This document shows, one piece after another, positions 1 through 9,958 of a stretch of DNA of 64,000 nucleotides. Position 1 is the stretch's first letter. Each line of letters begins with the position of its first letter. The DNA comes from CAMYMQ01 sp963730305 (GTDB lineage Bacteria; Pseudomonadota; Alphaproteobacteria; Bin65), in NCBI GenBank assembly GCA_963730305.1, contig CAVSRB010000003.1, forward strand, positions 806,001-870,000. The letters run 5' to 3'. The notes under the pieces are model-generated. The model was not told the origin of the DNA, did no database searches, and saw nothing but the letters and a program-made list of their open reading frames with translations. The translations under genes and the position numbers were made by a program.

Positions 1-969
1 CCGGCGCGCGAGCAATCCTCCCTGGTCGGCGTTGATGTCGATCCAGGCCGGCCGCTTGCCGGCCGCGTCGAGCATCGCCTGCTGCACTTCCAGCAGCTCG
101 ACATCCTCGGTGAAGGCCGCCACCGAGCCTTCGTGAAACGCCTTGGTGACTTCCGGGTCGGGCGCGAAGTTCCGCGGCACCGCCCAGAAGTGATGCACTT
201 CGTTCTCGGTCGCCGGGGTTATCCCGTTCAGCACCCGGTATTCGAGCACCATCTCCGGATCGTTCGAGCCCGACGGAAACGATCGCAACTCGATGACGAT
301 GTTCGACGGCGGGGTCCACTCGATGTTCTGGGTCCGGTCGATCTCGCCCGAAAAGCCCTTGAGCTTCACGTAGAGCGGCGGCGCCGGGTGGCCGTTGATC
401 TGCCGCCGGACCCAGACCGACTCGCCTTCGGCCGTGGTGTGGACCGGCGTGTCGGCGACGGCGGCGTTGCCGATCGTCGTCGGGTGGACGAAGGTCTCGT
501 GCGATAGGTCGAGGAGGTTGTCGACCAGGAGCTGATAGTTGCACTTGATGTGAAAGCGACCGCCGGTCGGCGTCCACTCGGGGTCGTCGTTCCAGTGGAA
601 GTCCGGGATGAGGCTCTCGTCCGCCTGCTCCGGATCGCCCATCCAGATCCACAGCCAGTTCCACTTCTCGACGATCGGATACGCGCGCACCCGGCAGCGC
701 GGGGGGATGTTGACCTGCGCGGGGATCTTGACGCAGGCGCCGGTCGGATCGAAGCGGAGGCCGTGATACCAGCATTCGACCTCGTCGCCGTCGAGCCGGC
801 CCCGGCTGAGCGGAACGCTTCGATGGGGGCAGAGGTCGCTCAGCGCGACCGGGGCGCCGTCTTCGGTCCTGAACAGGAGCACCGGCTCGTTCAGCAGCCA
901 GCGCTGCATCAAAGCGCGACCGACTTCATCCGATATCGCTGCGATGTACCAGTAGTTCCGCAGGAACAT
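1..969 (-). CDS. Rieske 2Fe-2S aromatic ring-hydroxylating oxygenase, VanA-like (C-terminus beyond window)
   Basis: Oxygenase component of a Rieske non-haem iron system, which would hydroxylate or O-demethylate an aromatic substrate with electrons from a partner reductase not seen here. The first 323 residues are present and the gene runs off the left edge. The Rieske motif is complete near residues 47-70: CPHR, 16 residues, then CWYH. The mononuclear iron site DLSHETFVH follows near residue 170. The start is the ATG at 969, just behind a GGGAGGT ribosome-binding site. A second ATG four bases upstream is out of frame. It lies downstream of the Mo-hydroxylase genes on the same strand but has its own strong promoter. 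The substrate is unknown; the family resemblance is to vanillate O-demethylase oxygenase subunits. Confidence 0.88.
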   Translation of the reverse strand, partial: MFLRNYWYIAAISDEVGRALMQRWLLNEPVLLFRTEDGAPVALSDLCPHRSVPLSRGRLDGDEVECWYHGLRFDPTGACVKIPAQVNIPPRCRVRAYPIVEKWNWLWIWMGDPEQADESLIPDFHWNDDPEWTPTGGRFHIKCNYQLLVDNLLDLSHETFVHPTTIGNAAVADTPVHTTAEGESVWVRRQINGHPAPPLYVKLKGFSGEIDRTQNIEWTPPSNIVIELRSFPSGSNDPEMVLEYRVLNGITPATENEVHHFWAVPRNFAPDPEVTKAFHEGSVAAFTEDVELLEVQQAMLDAAGKRPAWIDINADQGGLLARR

Positions 970-1315
970 TCATACCTCCCAGCTCAGGTCAGCCGTAATT
1001 TCAACTCCGATAAAAAAAGAATGCTATTTGAATTATAGCCCCCGCCGAGGACGGGTGTCGATTCCGATCGCCCCCAGACGTGACCTTCAGGGCCCGCGTT
1101 CGCCCATAACGATTGAAAATCTCGACGTTCCCACCCTTTTTTCGGCGTTCGAGGGGCGCCAAGGGTCGGGAACCGAGCGCCGGCCGCGGACGACGGGCAG
1201 ATTCCGCTGCGCCTTTCCTCCGAATCGTGCAAGGTCGATGCGAAACGGCCTCGAACGGCGCCACCGACGCGCCATGACGCCCGCCGAGCACCGCGGCTCG
1301 GGCGCGGTCCGAGGC
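970..1315. other. Intergenic region upstream of the Rieske gene
   Basis: This gap holds the ribosome-binding site and sigma70-type promoter of the Rieske gene near its left side. I see no convincing gene, terminator hairpin or repeat in the rest (about 1070-1315). Confidence 0.5.
1032..1061 (-). promoter_or_regulatory. Sigma70-type promoter of the Rieske oxygenase
   Basis: On the minus strand, a -35 TCGACA (one mismatch from TTGACA) and a perfect -10 TATAAT are separated by 18 bases. The -10 lies about 63 bases upstream of the ATG at 969. The Rieske gene can therefore be transcribed separately from the Mo-hydroxylase genes. Confidence 0.6.
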
Positions 1316-3646
1316 TCACGGCGCGCCAGGCCGGCTTGCGTCGCCCGCCTCGGCCAAGGCGGCGAGCACCCGCTCGGGACTCAACGGCAGCGCCGTGATG
1401 CGCACGCCGACGGCGTCATAAATCGCGTTCGCGATCGCGCTGGCGACCGGCAACATGCCGCCCTCGCCCATGCCCTTGGCGCCGAACGGGCCGGGTCCGT
1501 GGCCCTGTTCCTGGGTGACCGACCAGAAGCGATCGGGCAGATCCTCGGCCAGTGGCACCCGATACATCAGGGCTTCGCCGTTCACGAGCTGCGTGCCGTC
1601 GTAGATCATCCGCTCGAACAGGGCCTGGCCCAGGCCCATCACCGCGGCCCCTTCGTCCTGGCCGCGGCAGACCAGGTGGTTGATCGCCCGGCCGGCGTCG
1701 CCGGTGACGAACAGCTTTTCCACCGTCACCTTGCCGGTCTCGGTATCGACCGCGACCTGGGCGCCGCCCCAGCCGATCTCCCAGAACACGCACGGCGTCT
1801 CCAGGGGCGCGGCGTGGCTGTTCTTCGCCTTGTGGAAGCCCTCGCCCACGAACTCGAAGCCGGTGCCGCCGAAGTGGCCCATGACCATCGGGGCGAGGGG
1901 AATGGCCTCGTTGCCCTTCCGGATCGTCCAGTCCTCGAGGGCGACGTCCTCGACCCCGCACCCCAGCGCCTCGGCGGCGAAGGCCAGGATCTTGTCGCGC
2001 ACGTCGACGGCCGCGCGTTCGACCGCCTGCCCCATGACCGAGATGCCGGAGCTGGCATTGGTGCCCTGGTCGAAGGGCGTGTGGTCGGTGTCGACCGGCA
2101 TGAACCGGACCTTCGCCCGGTCTGCATTGAGGATCTCCGCGACCACCGAGGCGAGGGCGGTCTGGGCGCCCTGTCCGATCTCGATGGTCCCGCACTGCAG
2201 GAACACGTCGCCCGAGGTCGAGACCTTGACCCGGGCCGTCGCGGGCTTGTTCACCCCGCCGCCGTCCTTGAACCCGATCGACAGGCCGACGCCGCGCCGG
2301 ATCGGACCCTCGTCGTCGAGACCCTTGCGGTCGTGATAGCCCAGTTCCTTCGCGACGAGGCCGAGCCCTACGCGCAGGTCGCTGTCGATCCCGCTCTCGC
2401 CCGGCACGAACGGCTGGCCCAGATCGACGAGATTCTTCATCCGCATTTCATAGGGGTCGATGCCGAGCCGGCGGGCGATCATGTCGATCTGCGATTCGCA
2501 GGCCCACGTCGTCTGCGTTCCGCCGAAGCCCCGGAACGGCCCGGCGGGCGCCGTGTTGGTCATGACGCAATCGCACACGGTCTTGATATGCTTGTACCGG
2601 TAGGGCCCGGGAATTCTATAGCCGGCCTTTTCCGCCACCAACGGGCTGCCGTCGGAATAGGCGCCGGCGTCGAGCAGGATTTCGCTCTCGCGGGCGACCA
2701 GCGTGCCGTCCTTCATGACCCCGGTCTTCACCTTGAGGACCGCGGCGTGCTGAGTGTTGGTGAGGAAGCCCTCCTCGAGCGTCAGGCAGAACCGCACCGG
2801 GCGGCCGGTCATCCGCGAGAGCGCGAGCGCGATCGGCTCGGTCTTGCAGTTGTTCTTGCTGCCGAAGCCGCCGCCGATATACGGCACGCGCACCGAAATC
2901 CGGTTCTCGCCGATGCCGAAGATGCGCGCGATCTCCTTGCGCAGCGGGAACGGGTTCTGGCAGCTCGTCCACAGTTCGACCCGCTCCTCCCGCGACCAGT
3001 CCGCCACCGTGACGAACGGCTCGAGGTGGAAGTGGTGCATCCGCGAGAAGTGGAACACGTCCTCGAACACGTGGTCGCAGTCGGCGAAGACGTCGGGCGA
3101 TCCGGTTTCGTACGCGAATCGGTAGCAGACGTTCTTGCGCGGGCGCAGCGCGCCGGACGCCCCCTCGCCATAGCCCGGCACGATCCCCACCGGTGCTTCC
3201 TCGAACAGCTCGGGCGCGTCGTCGGCGAGCGCACTGTCGATGTCCGGGGCCGACGGCAGCAGCTCGTAGTCAATCCGAATCTGCGCCAGCGCGCGGTTGG
3301 CCGTGGCCTCGTCCTCCGCGGCCACGGCCGCGACGACGTCGCCCTCGAAGCGCACCTTGTCGGTCGCGACGATCGGCTGGTCTTTGATGAAATAGCCGTA
3401 GACCGGCATCTTGATCGCCGCCGTTTCGTCGCGGGTCAGGACGGCGTGCACGCCGGGCATCGCGCGCGCGGCGCTGGCGTCTATCGACCGGATCCGCGCG
3501 TGACCGTGCGGGCTGCGTAGCACCTTGGCGTGCAGCATTCCCGGCAGCGAGACGTCGGCCGTGTAGACCGCGTTGCCGGAGACCTTGTCCTCGGCGTCGG
3601 TGCGTCGGGCCGGCTGGCCGACCGTTCTCAACGGCAGTTCGGTCAT
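1316..3646 (-). CDS. Molybdenum hydroxylase large (molybdopterin-binding) subunit, xanthine dehydrogenase family
   Basis: Catalytic subunit of a three-part molybdenum hydroxylase (xanthine dehydrogenase / CO dehydrogenase / 4-hydroxybenzoyl-CoA reductase superfamily) that inserts water-derived oxygen into an electron-poor ring or aldehyde. It has 776 residues, normal for the family. An N-terminal aldehyde-oxidase a/b hammerhead domain (about 15-130) is followed by Mo-cofactor-binding domains with GGGFGSKNN and GPFRGFGGTQT segments. The conserved catalytic glutamate lies in GEGGML near the C-terminus. The ATG overlaps the stop of the 2Fe-2S subunit (ATGA), so the two are translationally coupled. 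The substrate cannot be read from the sequence; the nearby Rieske oxygenase suggests aromatic or N-heterocycle catabolism. Confidence 0.9.
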   Translation of the reverse strand: MTELPLRTVGQPARRTDAEDKVSGNAVYTADVSLPGMLHAKVLRSPHGHARIRSIDASAARAMPGVHAVLTRDETAAIKMPVYGYFIKDQPIVATDKVRFEGDVVAAVAAEDEATANRALAQIRIDYELLPSAPDIDSALADDAPELFEEAPVGIVPGYGEGASGALRPRKNVCYRFAYETGSPDVFADCDHVFEDVFHFSRMHHFHLEPFVTVADWSREERVELWTSCQNPFPLRKEIARIFGIGENRISVRVPYIGGGFGSKNNCKTEPIALALSRMTGRPVRFCLTLEEGFLTNTQHAAVLKVKTGVMKDGTLVARESEILLDAGAYSDGSPLVAEKAGYRIPGPYRYKHIKTVCDCVMTNTAPAGPFRGFGGTQTTWACESQIDMIARRLGIDPYEMRMKNLVDLGQPFVPGESGIDSDLRVGLGLVAKELGYHDRKGLDDEGPIRRGVGLSIGFKDGGGVNKPATARVKVSTSGDVFLQCGTIEIGQGAQTALASVVAEILNADRAKVRFMPVDTDHTPFDQGTNASSGISVMGQAVERAAVDVRDKILAFAAEALGCGVEDVALEDWTIRKGNEAIPLAPMVMGHFGGTGFEFVGEGFHKAKNSHAAPLETPCVFWEIGWGGAQVAVDTETGKVTVEKLFVTGDAGRAINHLVCRGQDEGAAVMGLGQALFERMIYDGTQLVNGEALMYRVPLAEDLPDRFWSVTQEQGHGPGPFGAKGMGEGGMLPVASAIANAIYDAVGVRITALPLSPERVLAALAEAGDASRPGAP

Positions 3647-4149
3647 TGCCCGCCCTTCCCTTGCGCCGCCTTCCGCCGACCGGCGGCATCGCGGACCGCC
3701 TCGATGATCAGGGTGTAGCCGGTGCAGCGGCAGACATTGGAGCTGATCCAATCCTTGATCGTCGCCTCGTCGGGATCGGGGTCGGTCGCGAGCAGCGCCT
3801 CGGTGAGCATGATCATGCCGGACGTGCAGTAGCCACACTGGAAGGCCGAATTGTCTGCAAACGCAGCCTGCACGGCGCCCAGCGCCGCGCCGTCGGCGGC
3901 GCCCTCGACGGTCCGGACGTCGGCGCCCGCGACCTCGAAGGCAAAGGTCGCGCAGCTGGCGGCCGGCCGGCCGTCGACCAGCACGGTGCAGGCGCCGCAG
4001 ACCGAGCGCGAACAGGAGAGCTTGGTGCCGCGCAGACCGAGCTGCTCGCGCAGCAGGTCCGCCAAGGTCGTCGCCGTCGTCGCGGCGACGGTGACCGGCG
4101 CGCCGTTGAGCGTGAAGGTCAGCTCCAGGTCGGGTCCGAGCCGCTCCAT
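3643..4149 (-). CDS. Molybdenum hydroxylase small subunit, two [2Fe-2S] clusters
   Basis: Electron-transfer subunit passing electrons from the Mo site to FAD. It has 168 residues, typical length. The N-terminal plant-ferredoxin-type cluster has SCSRSVCGACTV and a later Cys in RPAASC. The C-terminal helical cluster domain has CGYCTSG and NVCRCTGYT. Its ATG overlaps the stop of the FAD subunit (TGATG) and its stop overlaps the start of the Mo subunit (ATGA), so the three genes form a tight operon read right to left. Confidence 0.93.
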   Translation of the reverse strand: MERLGPDLELTFTLNGAPVTVAATTATTLADLLREQLGLRGTKLSCSRSVCGACTVLVDGRPAASCATFAFEVAGADVRTVEGAADGAALGAVQAAFADNSAFQCGYCTSGMIMLTEALLATDPDPDEATIKDWISSNVCRCTGYTLIIEAVRDAAGRRKAAQGKGGQ

Positions 4150-4993
4150 CAGGCGCTTCCCCGAAGACGGCCAAGCTGCCGGGCCAGGAGCGCCGCGCCG
4201 GCCTGCCTGAGATACGCGTTTCCGGTCGCCGGGTCCGCGAAGTCACCCGGCAGGGTTTCGAAGGCCGCCGCAGTGACGCTGCGGGCGTCGGCGTCGCCGG
4301 ACAGGTCGAGCTCCATCGCAAAGGGCCGGAGATACTCGGTCGCGATCACGGCGCGCCCGCAAGGGCCGCCCCGGCGTCCGTCCACAAGGCGAGGGCCTGC
4401 GTCACGATCGGGCGCAGCGACCGCTCGTAGTCGAGCCGCAGCCCGGCCGTCAGCGGAACCTCGATCCGAGTCAGCAGCGACCGCTCGGGCACTTTGCCGT
4501 CCCAGATATCCTGCGGCGTCAGCGCGATTTCGCCGTCCTGGGTCGCGAAGCGTGCGACCCCGCCCATCGCGGTCGACCGGATCGACATCTCGTAGCGGCA
4601 GTGCCGCGCCATCAGGTTTCCGCCCGCCGTCGCCGTCTGCCGCACCCGCACGTTGGCGATCCGCTTCCAGGCGTCGGCCAAGCCCGGGATCGCCGCGGTG
4701 GCGGCGGCCGACGCGCCGTCGTGATGGGTGGTGAGTGCGCCGATGGTCAGGACGTCGCCGGCGCGGTCGACGCCGCGCAACGCGTCGAGATGCTTCAGCC
4801 ACACCAGCGTGCCGATCTCCGCCCCGTCACGAACCGCCGCGCAGAGATGCGTTCCGCCGGCATAGGGCACCGGCCCCTCGGCCTTCGCCATGGCCGACAG
4901 CGCTTCGTCGAGGGTTTGGGGAACGATCACTTCGAACGGCGACACGTCCCGGAAAGAGGCGGCAATCAGGCCAGATTGCTCAATCCGGCGCAT
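4149..4993 (-). CDS. Molybdenum hydroxylase FAD-binding subunit, with one frame change
   Basis: Medium subunit that binds FAD and passes electrons to the final acceptor. The PCMH-type FAD domain is visible, with PYAGGTHL near residue 45 and TATAGGNLM near residue 110. The CO-dehydrogenase flavoprotein C-terminal domain follows. Reading continues in another frame at about 4346-4355: the first frame hits a stop, while the second continues with a normal C-terminal domain (IATEYLRPFAMELD) to 4149. Total length about 281 residues fits the family, so a single-base indel is likely. The start is taken as the ATG at 4993; a GTG at 5002 is possible. It is first gene of the operon. Confidence 0.85.
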
Positions 4994-5116
4994 GGGTGCC
5001 ACCCACCACCGGCGCCGCGTCGGTGCGACCAGGATCCGGTTTCCATTCGAACAAGGAGGCCATTGGTCGGATCGCCGCTAAATGTTTTGTACATGAAACG
5101 AGCGTCAGGATATAAA

Positions 5117-5145
5117 ACTGTATTATCGGCACCCATTCCTGTCAA
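5117..5145 (-). promoter_or_regulatory. Promoter of the molybdenum hydroxylase operon
   Basis: On the minus strand a perfect -35 TTGACA and a -10 TACAGT are separated by 17 bases, about 125 bases upstream of the FAD subunit start. Three direct TGTCA repeats on the plus strand (5140, 5152, 5162) overlap or lie just upstream of the -35 and could be an operator. The operator role is inference. Confidence 0.5.
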
Positions 5146-5252
5146 AGGCATTGTCAGACGGTGTCAGAGAAAATCGGCTCGAGGGTAAGCATCGGGCGCG
5201 CCTGGCAGCGTTGACACTGTAGCCGCCGTGGTCGTCGAAGACCTCGGTCGTT

Positions 5253-5612
5253 ATGCGGTTCAAGCGGCAAGCCAGTTCTGTCGATCGCTGGCGCAAGGAG
5301 TACGGCGACATGAAGACCGACCAACTCAAGCGGCGGAAAAAGCGCGAGAAGGAGAACGAGCGGCTGCGCAAGGCGGTGCCGGATCTGACCCTGGACAAGC
5401 TGATCCTGACCGAGGCCGCCAGGGGAACTGACGAGCCCCTCGCGCCGGCGCCACACCATCGACCGGGTGTGTAACCCCCTCGGCGTCTCCGAACGCCGGG
5501 CGTTTCGCGTGCTCGGTCAAAACCGGTCGACCCAACGCCACCTGCCCAGGGGCCGTGAGGACGAAGACCGGCTTGTCGCCGACATGATCGAGCGGGGCCG
5601 GCTGCGGTCCGC
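5253..5612 (+). mobile_element. IS3-family insertion sequence remnant (OrfA tail and start of OrfB)
   Basis: Degraded transposase. Frame one (5253 to about 5430) carries the C-terminal half of an IS3-type OrfA, with WRKEYGDMKTDQ and the leucine-zipper segment KENERLRKAV. The next frame then gives the N-terminus of OrfB (TIDRVCNPLGVSERRAFRVLG and later EDRLVADMIE), the usual IS3 arrangement. The rest of OrfB, including its DDE catalytic core, is missing, and no clear terminal inverted repeats were found. It is non-functional. It sits between the Mo-hydroxylase promoter and the katG terminator. Confidence 0.75.
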
Positions 5613-5780
5613 CGTTGGGGGCAAGTCCAAGACGACAATCCACCAACAATCAAACTGGACCAGTCAGCGGGAGCTGATCAGGACAGCGGCTGGAAAGCTG
5701 GTGGAGTCGTCATGGTTCGAATTCCACTGTCCGGATTCGCACCCTATCGACGCTACCCGGCACCGCGATCGCCGGCGACG

Positions 5781-5811
5781 AAAGAAAAGCGGGCCCGCAA
5801 TCGGGCCCGCT
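5781..5811 (-). terminator. Rho-independent terminator of katG
   Basis: A perfect 10-bp stem (AGCGGGCCCG / CGGGCCCGCT) with a 4-base loop at 5788-5811 is followed on the minus strand by TTTCTTT. It lies 27 bases beyond the katG stop codon. Confidence 0.85.
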
Positions 5812-5837
5812 GCAGGTGACTTCGGCGCCTGTCGGGA

Positions 5838-8010
<2,173 letters not shown>

Positions 8011-8156
8011 GTTTCTCTCCGATCATGTTCCAGTTGTCGTCGAATGGCCTTCACGGAACCGTTTCGTTGTCCGGGAGCCGTCGTCGGCGAGGCTCCGATC
8101 GCCGGGTCGATCCGGTCCGTCGCCGCGCCGCGACCCGAAGACCGCGGACGCCGCTT

Positions 8157-8173
8157 TTTAGAATTATTCTAAT
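8157..8173. promoter_or_regulatory. Irr/Fur-family-type palindromic box upstream of katG
   Basis: A perfect 7-1-7 inverted repeat, TTAGAAT-T-ATTCTAA (8158-8172), stands in otherwise GC-rich DNA. It resembles the alphaproteobacterial Irr box (TTTAGAA-N3-TTCTAAA, one mismatch here) and also the PerR box pattern. It lies about 150 bases upstream of katG and about 240 upstream of the divergent pilin gene. Iron- or peroxide-responsive control of katG is the natural reading; which Fur-family protein binds is not known. Confidence 0.6.
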
Positions 8174-8411
8174 ATAGAAAGCGGAATATGAGTCTTCAAG
8201 GCCGCGATGGTCGAAAAATCGACCGCCGCCCCCGCCGAGCCCGAGGCATCGGGCGCTGGCCGTTTTCCGCCGGAACCGCCGGCGTCAACACTTCGGCAAG
8301 GTCAAACCGTTAGCCGGTATTCACCAATTCCCTTCACGGTCCGCCAATCCGACGCCGCTACGCTGGGATCGTCGGGAGATCGGGTCCCGGCACCCAGAGG
8401 AGGAGAAACCG

Positions 8412-8591
8412 ATGTTGAACCAGTTCCGCACCTTCCTGCACGACGAATCGGGCGCGACCATGATCGAATACGGTCTGATCGCGGCGCTGGTCGCCGTGGC
8501 GGCGATCGTCGCGCTCGAGTCCCTCGGCACGTCGATCTCCGGCATCTTCACGGCGGTCGGCACCAAGATCGACAGCGCCAAGCCGAAGTAG
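8412..8591 (+). CDS. Flp-type IVb pilin, copy 1
   Basis: Small structural pilin of the Flp/Tad type, 59 residues. After a short leader ending in Gly comes ATMIEYGLIAALVAVAAI, the Flp pilin signature. Prepilin peptidase would cut after the Gly of SGATM, leaving a mature N-terminus with Glu5 and a single transmembrane helix. A strong AGGAGG-type ribosome-binding site lies 8 bases before the ATG. No tad assembly genes are in this window, so it is an orphan pilin gene. It is nearly identical in layout to the copy at 20343. Confidence 0.92.
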   Translation: MLNQFRTFLHDESGATMIEYGLIAALVAVAAIVALESLGTSISGIFTAVGTKIDSAKPK

Positions 8592-8610
8592 ACCTTCCAG
8601 AGACCATGAC

Positions 8611-8656
8611 GGGCCGCCCCCGGTCGCCTGACGGCGCGCCGGGGCGGCCCCCTTTC
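8611..8656 (+). terminator. Rho-independent-like terminator after pilin copy 1
   Basis: A 10-bp stem GGGCCGCCCC / GGGGCGGCCC (8611-8620 with 8641-8650) with a 20-base loop, followed by CCTTTC. It starts 20 bases after the pilin stop. Confidence 0.6.
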
Positions 8657-8683
8657 GCGCGAGGCCGACCAAATGGATCTGAC

Positions 8684-8790
8684 CAAATAGAAAGGCGGCT
8701 TCGAAGGAAGCCGCCTGAGTTGGGAGGGTCAGAGGGGGTGGATCGCCCCTCCTCGCGTTGGCTACCTTGCCGTCATGCGCGGGCCTCAAC
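8684..8790 (-). ncRNA. Candidate small RNA with C-rich motif, 3' end defined by a terminator
   Basis: A perfect 10-bp stem AGGCGGCTTC / GAAGCCGCCT with a 4-base loop (8693-8716) is followed on the minus strand by TTCTATTT, so it terminates leftward transcription. No minus-strand gene lies upstream of it. Just before the stem the transcript would carry CCACCCCCTC and GACCCTCCC, C-rich stretches complementary to Shine-Dalgarno sequences. Part of the first can pair with an upstream GAGGAGGGG. The layout resembles the small RNAs at 17981 and 18143 but similarity is looser, and the 5' end is only a guess. Confidence 0.4.
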
Positions 8791-8860
8791 CTTGATCTGC
8801 ATCAACTCCCGATCGGCCGCCGGCGCCCCGCCGGCGGGCGGATTTTGCGTGCAGGTAGAC

Positions 8861-8875
8861 TTAATTCAGGCCTAA
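8861..8875. promoter_or_regulatory. CtrA-like box (one mismatch)
   Basis: TTAA-N7-CTAAC, one base off the CtrA consensus TTAA-N7-TTAA. It lies between the candidate leftward small RNA (3' end at 8684) and the rightward small gene at 8972, so it could serve either. Confidence 0.35.
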
Positions 8876-8971
8876 CGAGCGTCCCGACCCAACTCTTCGT
8901 TGGTGGCCGCGGATGTTGTCGGGTATTATCTTCTCATCACCACGCTCGACATCTCCCGGGGGCAACAGGAC

Positions 8972-9157
8972 ATGGTCGAGGATACCGACGTCAGGCGCGC
9001 CGCGGATGTCTACATCCGTCGCTATCGCGAGAATGCGGCGCTCTATGCGACCCAAAAGGGTAACCTGCATCAGCAACGCGGCGATGTGGGCATGGCTGCC
9101 ATGTGGGATCGGATCTGCGCGGCGATCGTCGAGCAGCTCAACGCCGAGCAGCGCTAG
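8972..9157 (+). CDS. Small conserved-type hypothetical protein
   Basis: A 61-residue soluble, mostly helical protein. It has an acidic N-terminus (MVEDTDVRRAAD), a basic-aromatic middle (YIRRYRENAALYATQKGN) and an amphipathic C-terminal helix (MWDRICAAIVEQLNAEQR). The ATG at 8972 is preferred to upstream alternatives because the upstream residues do not look like a protein start. It ends 4 bases into the convergent gene at 9154. No function is assigned. Confidence 0.5.
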   Translation: MVEDTDVRRAADVYIRRYRENAALYATQKGNLHQQRGDVGMAAMWDRICAAIVEQLNAEQR

Positions 9158-9429
9158 CGCGTGCCGAAGCGCGAGCAATCCCCTTCGCACAACGAGCGGT
9201 CCAACTGGCAGCTCCGCGTGGCCGATTCGGTCTTCGCGCCGGCCATGCAGGCGTTGTAGCGATTCTCGCATTTGACGATGCAGGTGTTGTAGTCGCGCGC
9301 GACCCGCAGGTAGCGCAGTACCGCATGGGCGTCGGCCGCCGACGGGGCCGGGTTGAACGGCGTCGTGCTCGCCCGGGCACCGGTGACCGCGACGAAGGCC
9401 AGCAACACAGACATGACGAACATCTTCAT
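9154..9429 (-). CDS. Secreted cysteine-rich small protein
   Basis: A 91-residue protein with a Sec signal peptide (MKMFVMSVLLAFVAVTGARA) and a mature part containing six cysteines in regular spacing (TCIVKC, NAC, RSC, SLC, GDC), consistent with three disulfides in the periplasm. The start is the Met before the signal peptide; a longer frame upstream lacks protein-like composition. No function is recognised. It ends against the forward gene at 8972 and is apparently monocistronic. Confidence 0.6.
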   Translation of the reverse strand: MKMFVMSVLLAFVAVTGARASTTPFNPAPSAADAHAVLRYLRVARDYNTCIVKCENRYNACMAGAKTESATRSCQLDRSLCEGDCSRFGTR

Positions 9430-9665
9430 GGCGATCACCCCCGCTCCCGATGCGCCCGCGCCGACAGCGGCGCCGAGCTTCGCCGCGGGACATATACCAA
9501 GCAAGGTCGAAGCTCAATTCACTAAATCGTGCGCGCTCGCCGCCGAAGGCCGGCCCGGCTGGGCCGGCGCATTTGGCTGGGGCCGGCGCGTTTGGATGGT
9601 CGAACGGGAGCGGTGACAGGGCCGGGGCCGGCGGGCCCGGGCGGCGCTACAGATCGCTGAAGGCG

Positions 9666-9737
9666 CTAAAGATCGCTGAAGACGTAGATCAAGGCGATCA
9701 GGGCCATGTAGGTGCCGAAGCCAATCAGGTAGGTCAT
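9666..9737 (-). CDS. 23-residue single-pass membrane miniprotein
   Basis: A short reading frame (MTYLIGFGTYMALIALIYV, then a short polar end) that is almost entirely one hydrophobic helix. AGGAG lies 8 bases before the ATG, good evidence for translation. Such miniproteins are commonly overlooked subunits or regulators of membrane complexes. No complex is encoded next door, so its partner is unknown. Its stop lies in a local duplication of GATCGCTGAAG. Confidence 0.45.
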   Translation of the reverse strand: MTYLIGFGTYMALIALIYVFSDL

Positions 9738-9958
9738 CGCAGACTCCTGGCCGCCGCATCGGCCGACGATCGGAACCCGGAGCGCGAAGAACACCGTCCC
9801 GCGAATGGTGCCACACGCCCCCCGCGGTGACAATCGCCGATCGTCAGGTCGCGCGGCCGATGCGACCGGAAACGGACCAAAACGCCGATCGCGCTTTGCC
9901 CCGATCGGCAAAGCTTGATAAACGACCGTCGGCACCAATCAACGTGTGGATGCGCCCG

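Noticed and set aside
1028..3520. 830-codon open frame on the plus strand across the Mo-hydroxylase subunit
   Set aside because: Antisense shadow of a well-conserved gene; no motif or start context of its own.
5715..5750. tRNA-like GGTTCGAATTCC near the IS remnant
   Set aside because: The flanking bases do not form a T-arm stem and no acceptor stem or anticodon arm can be drawn.
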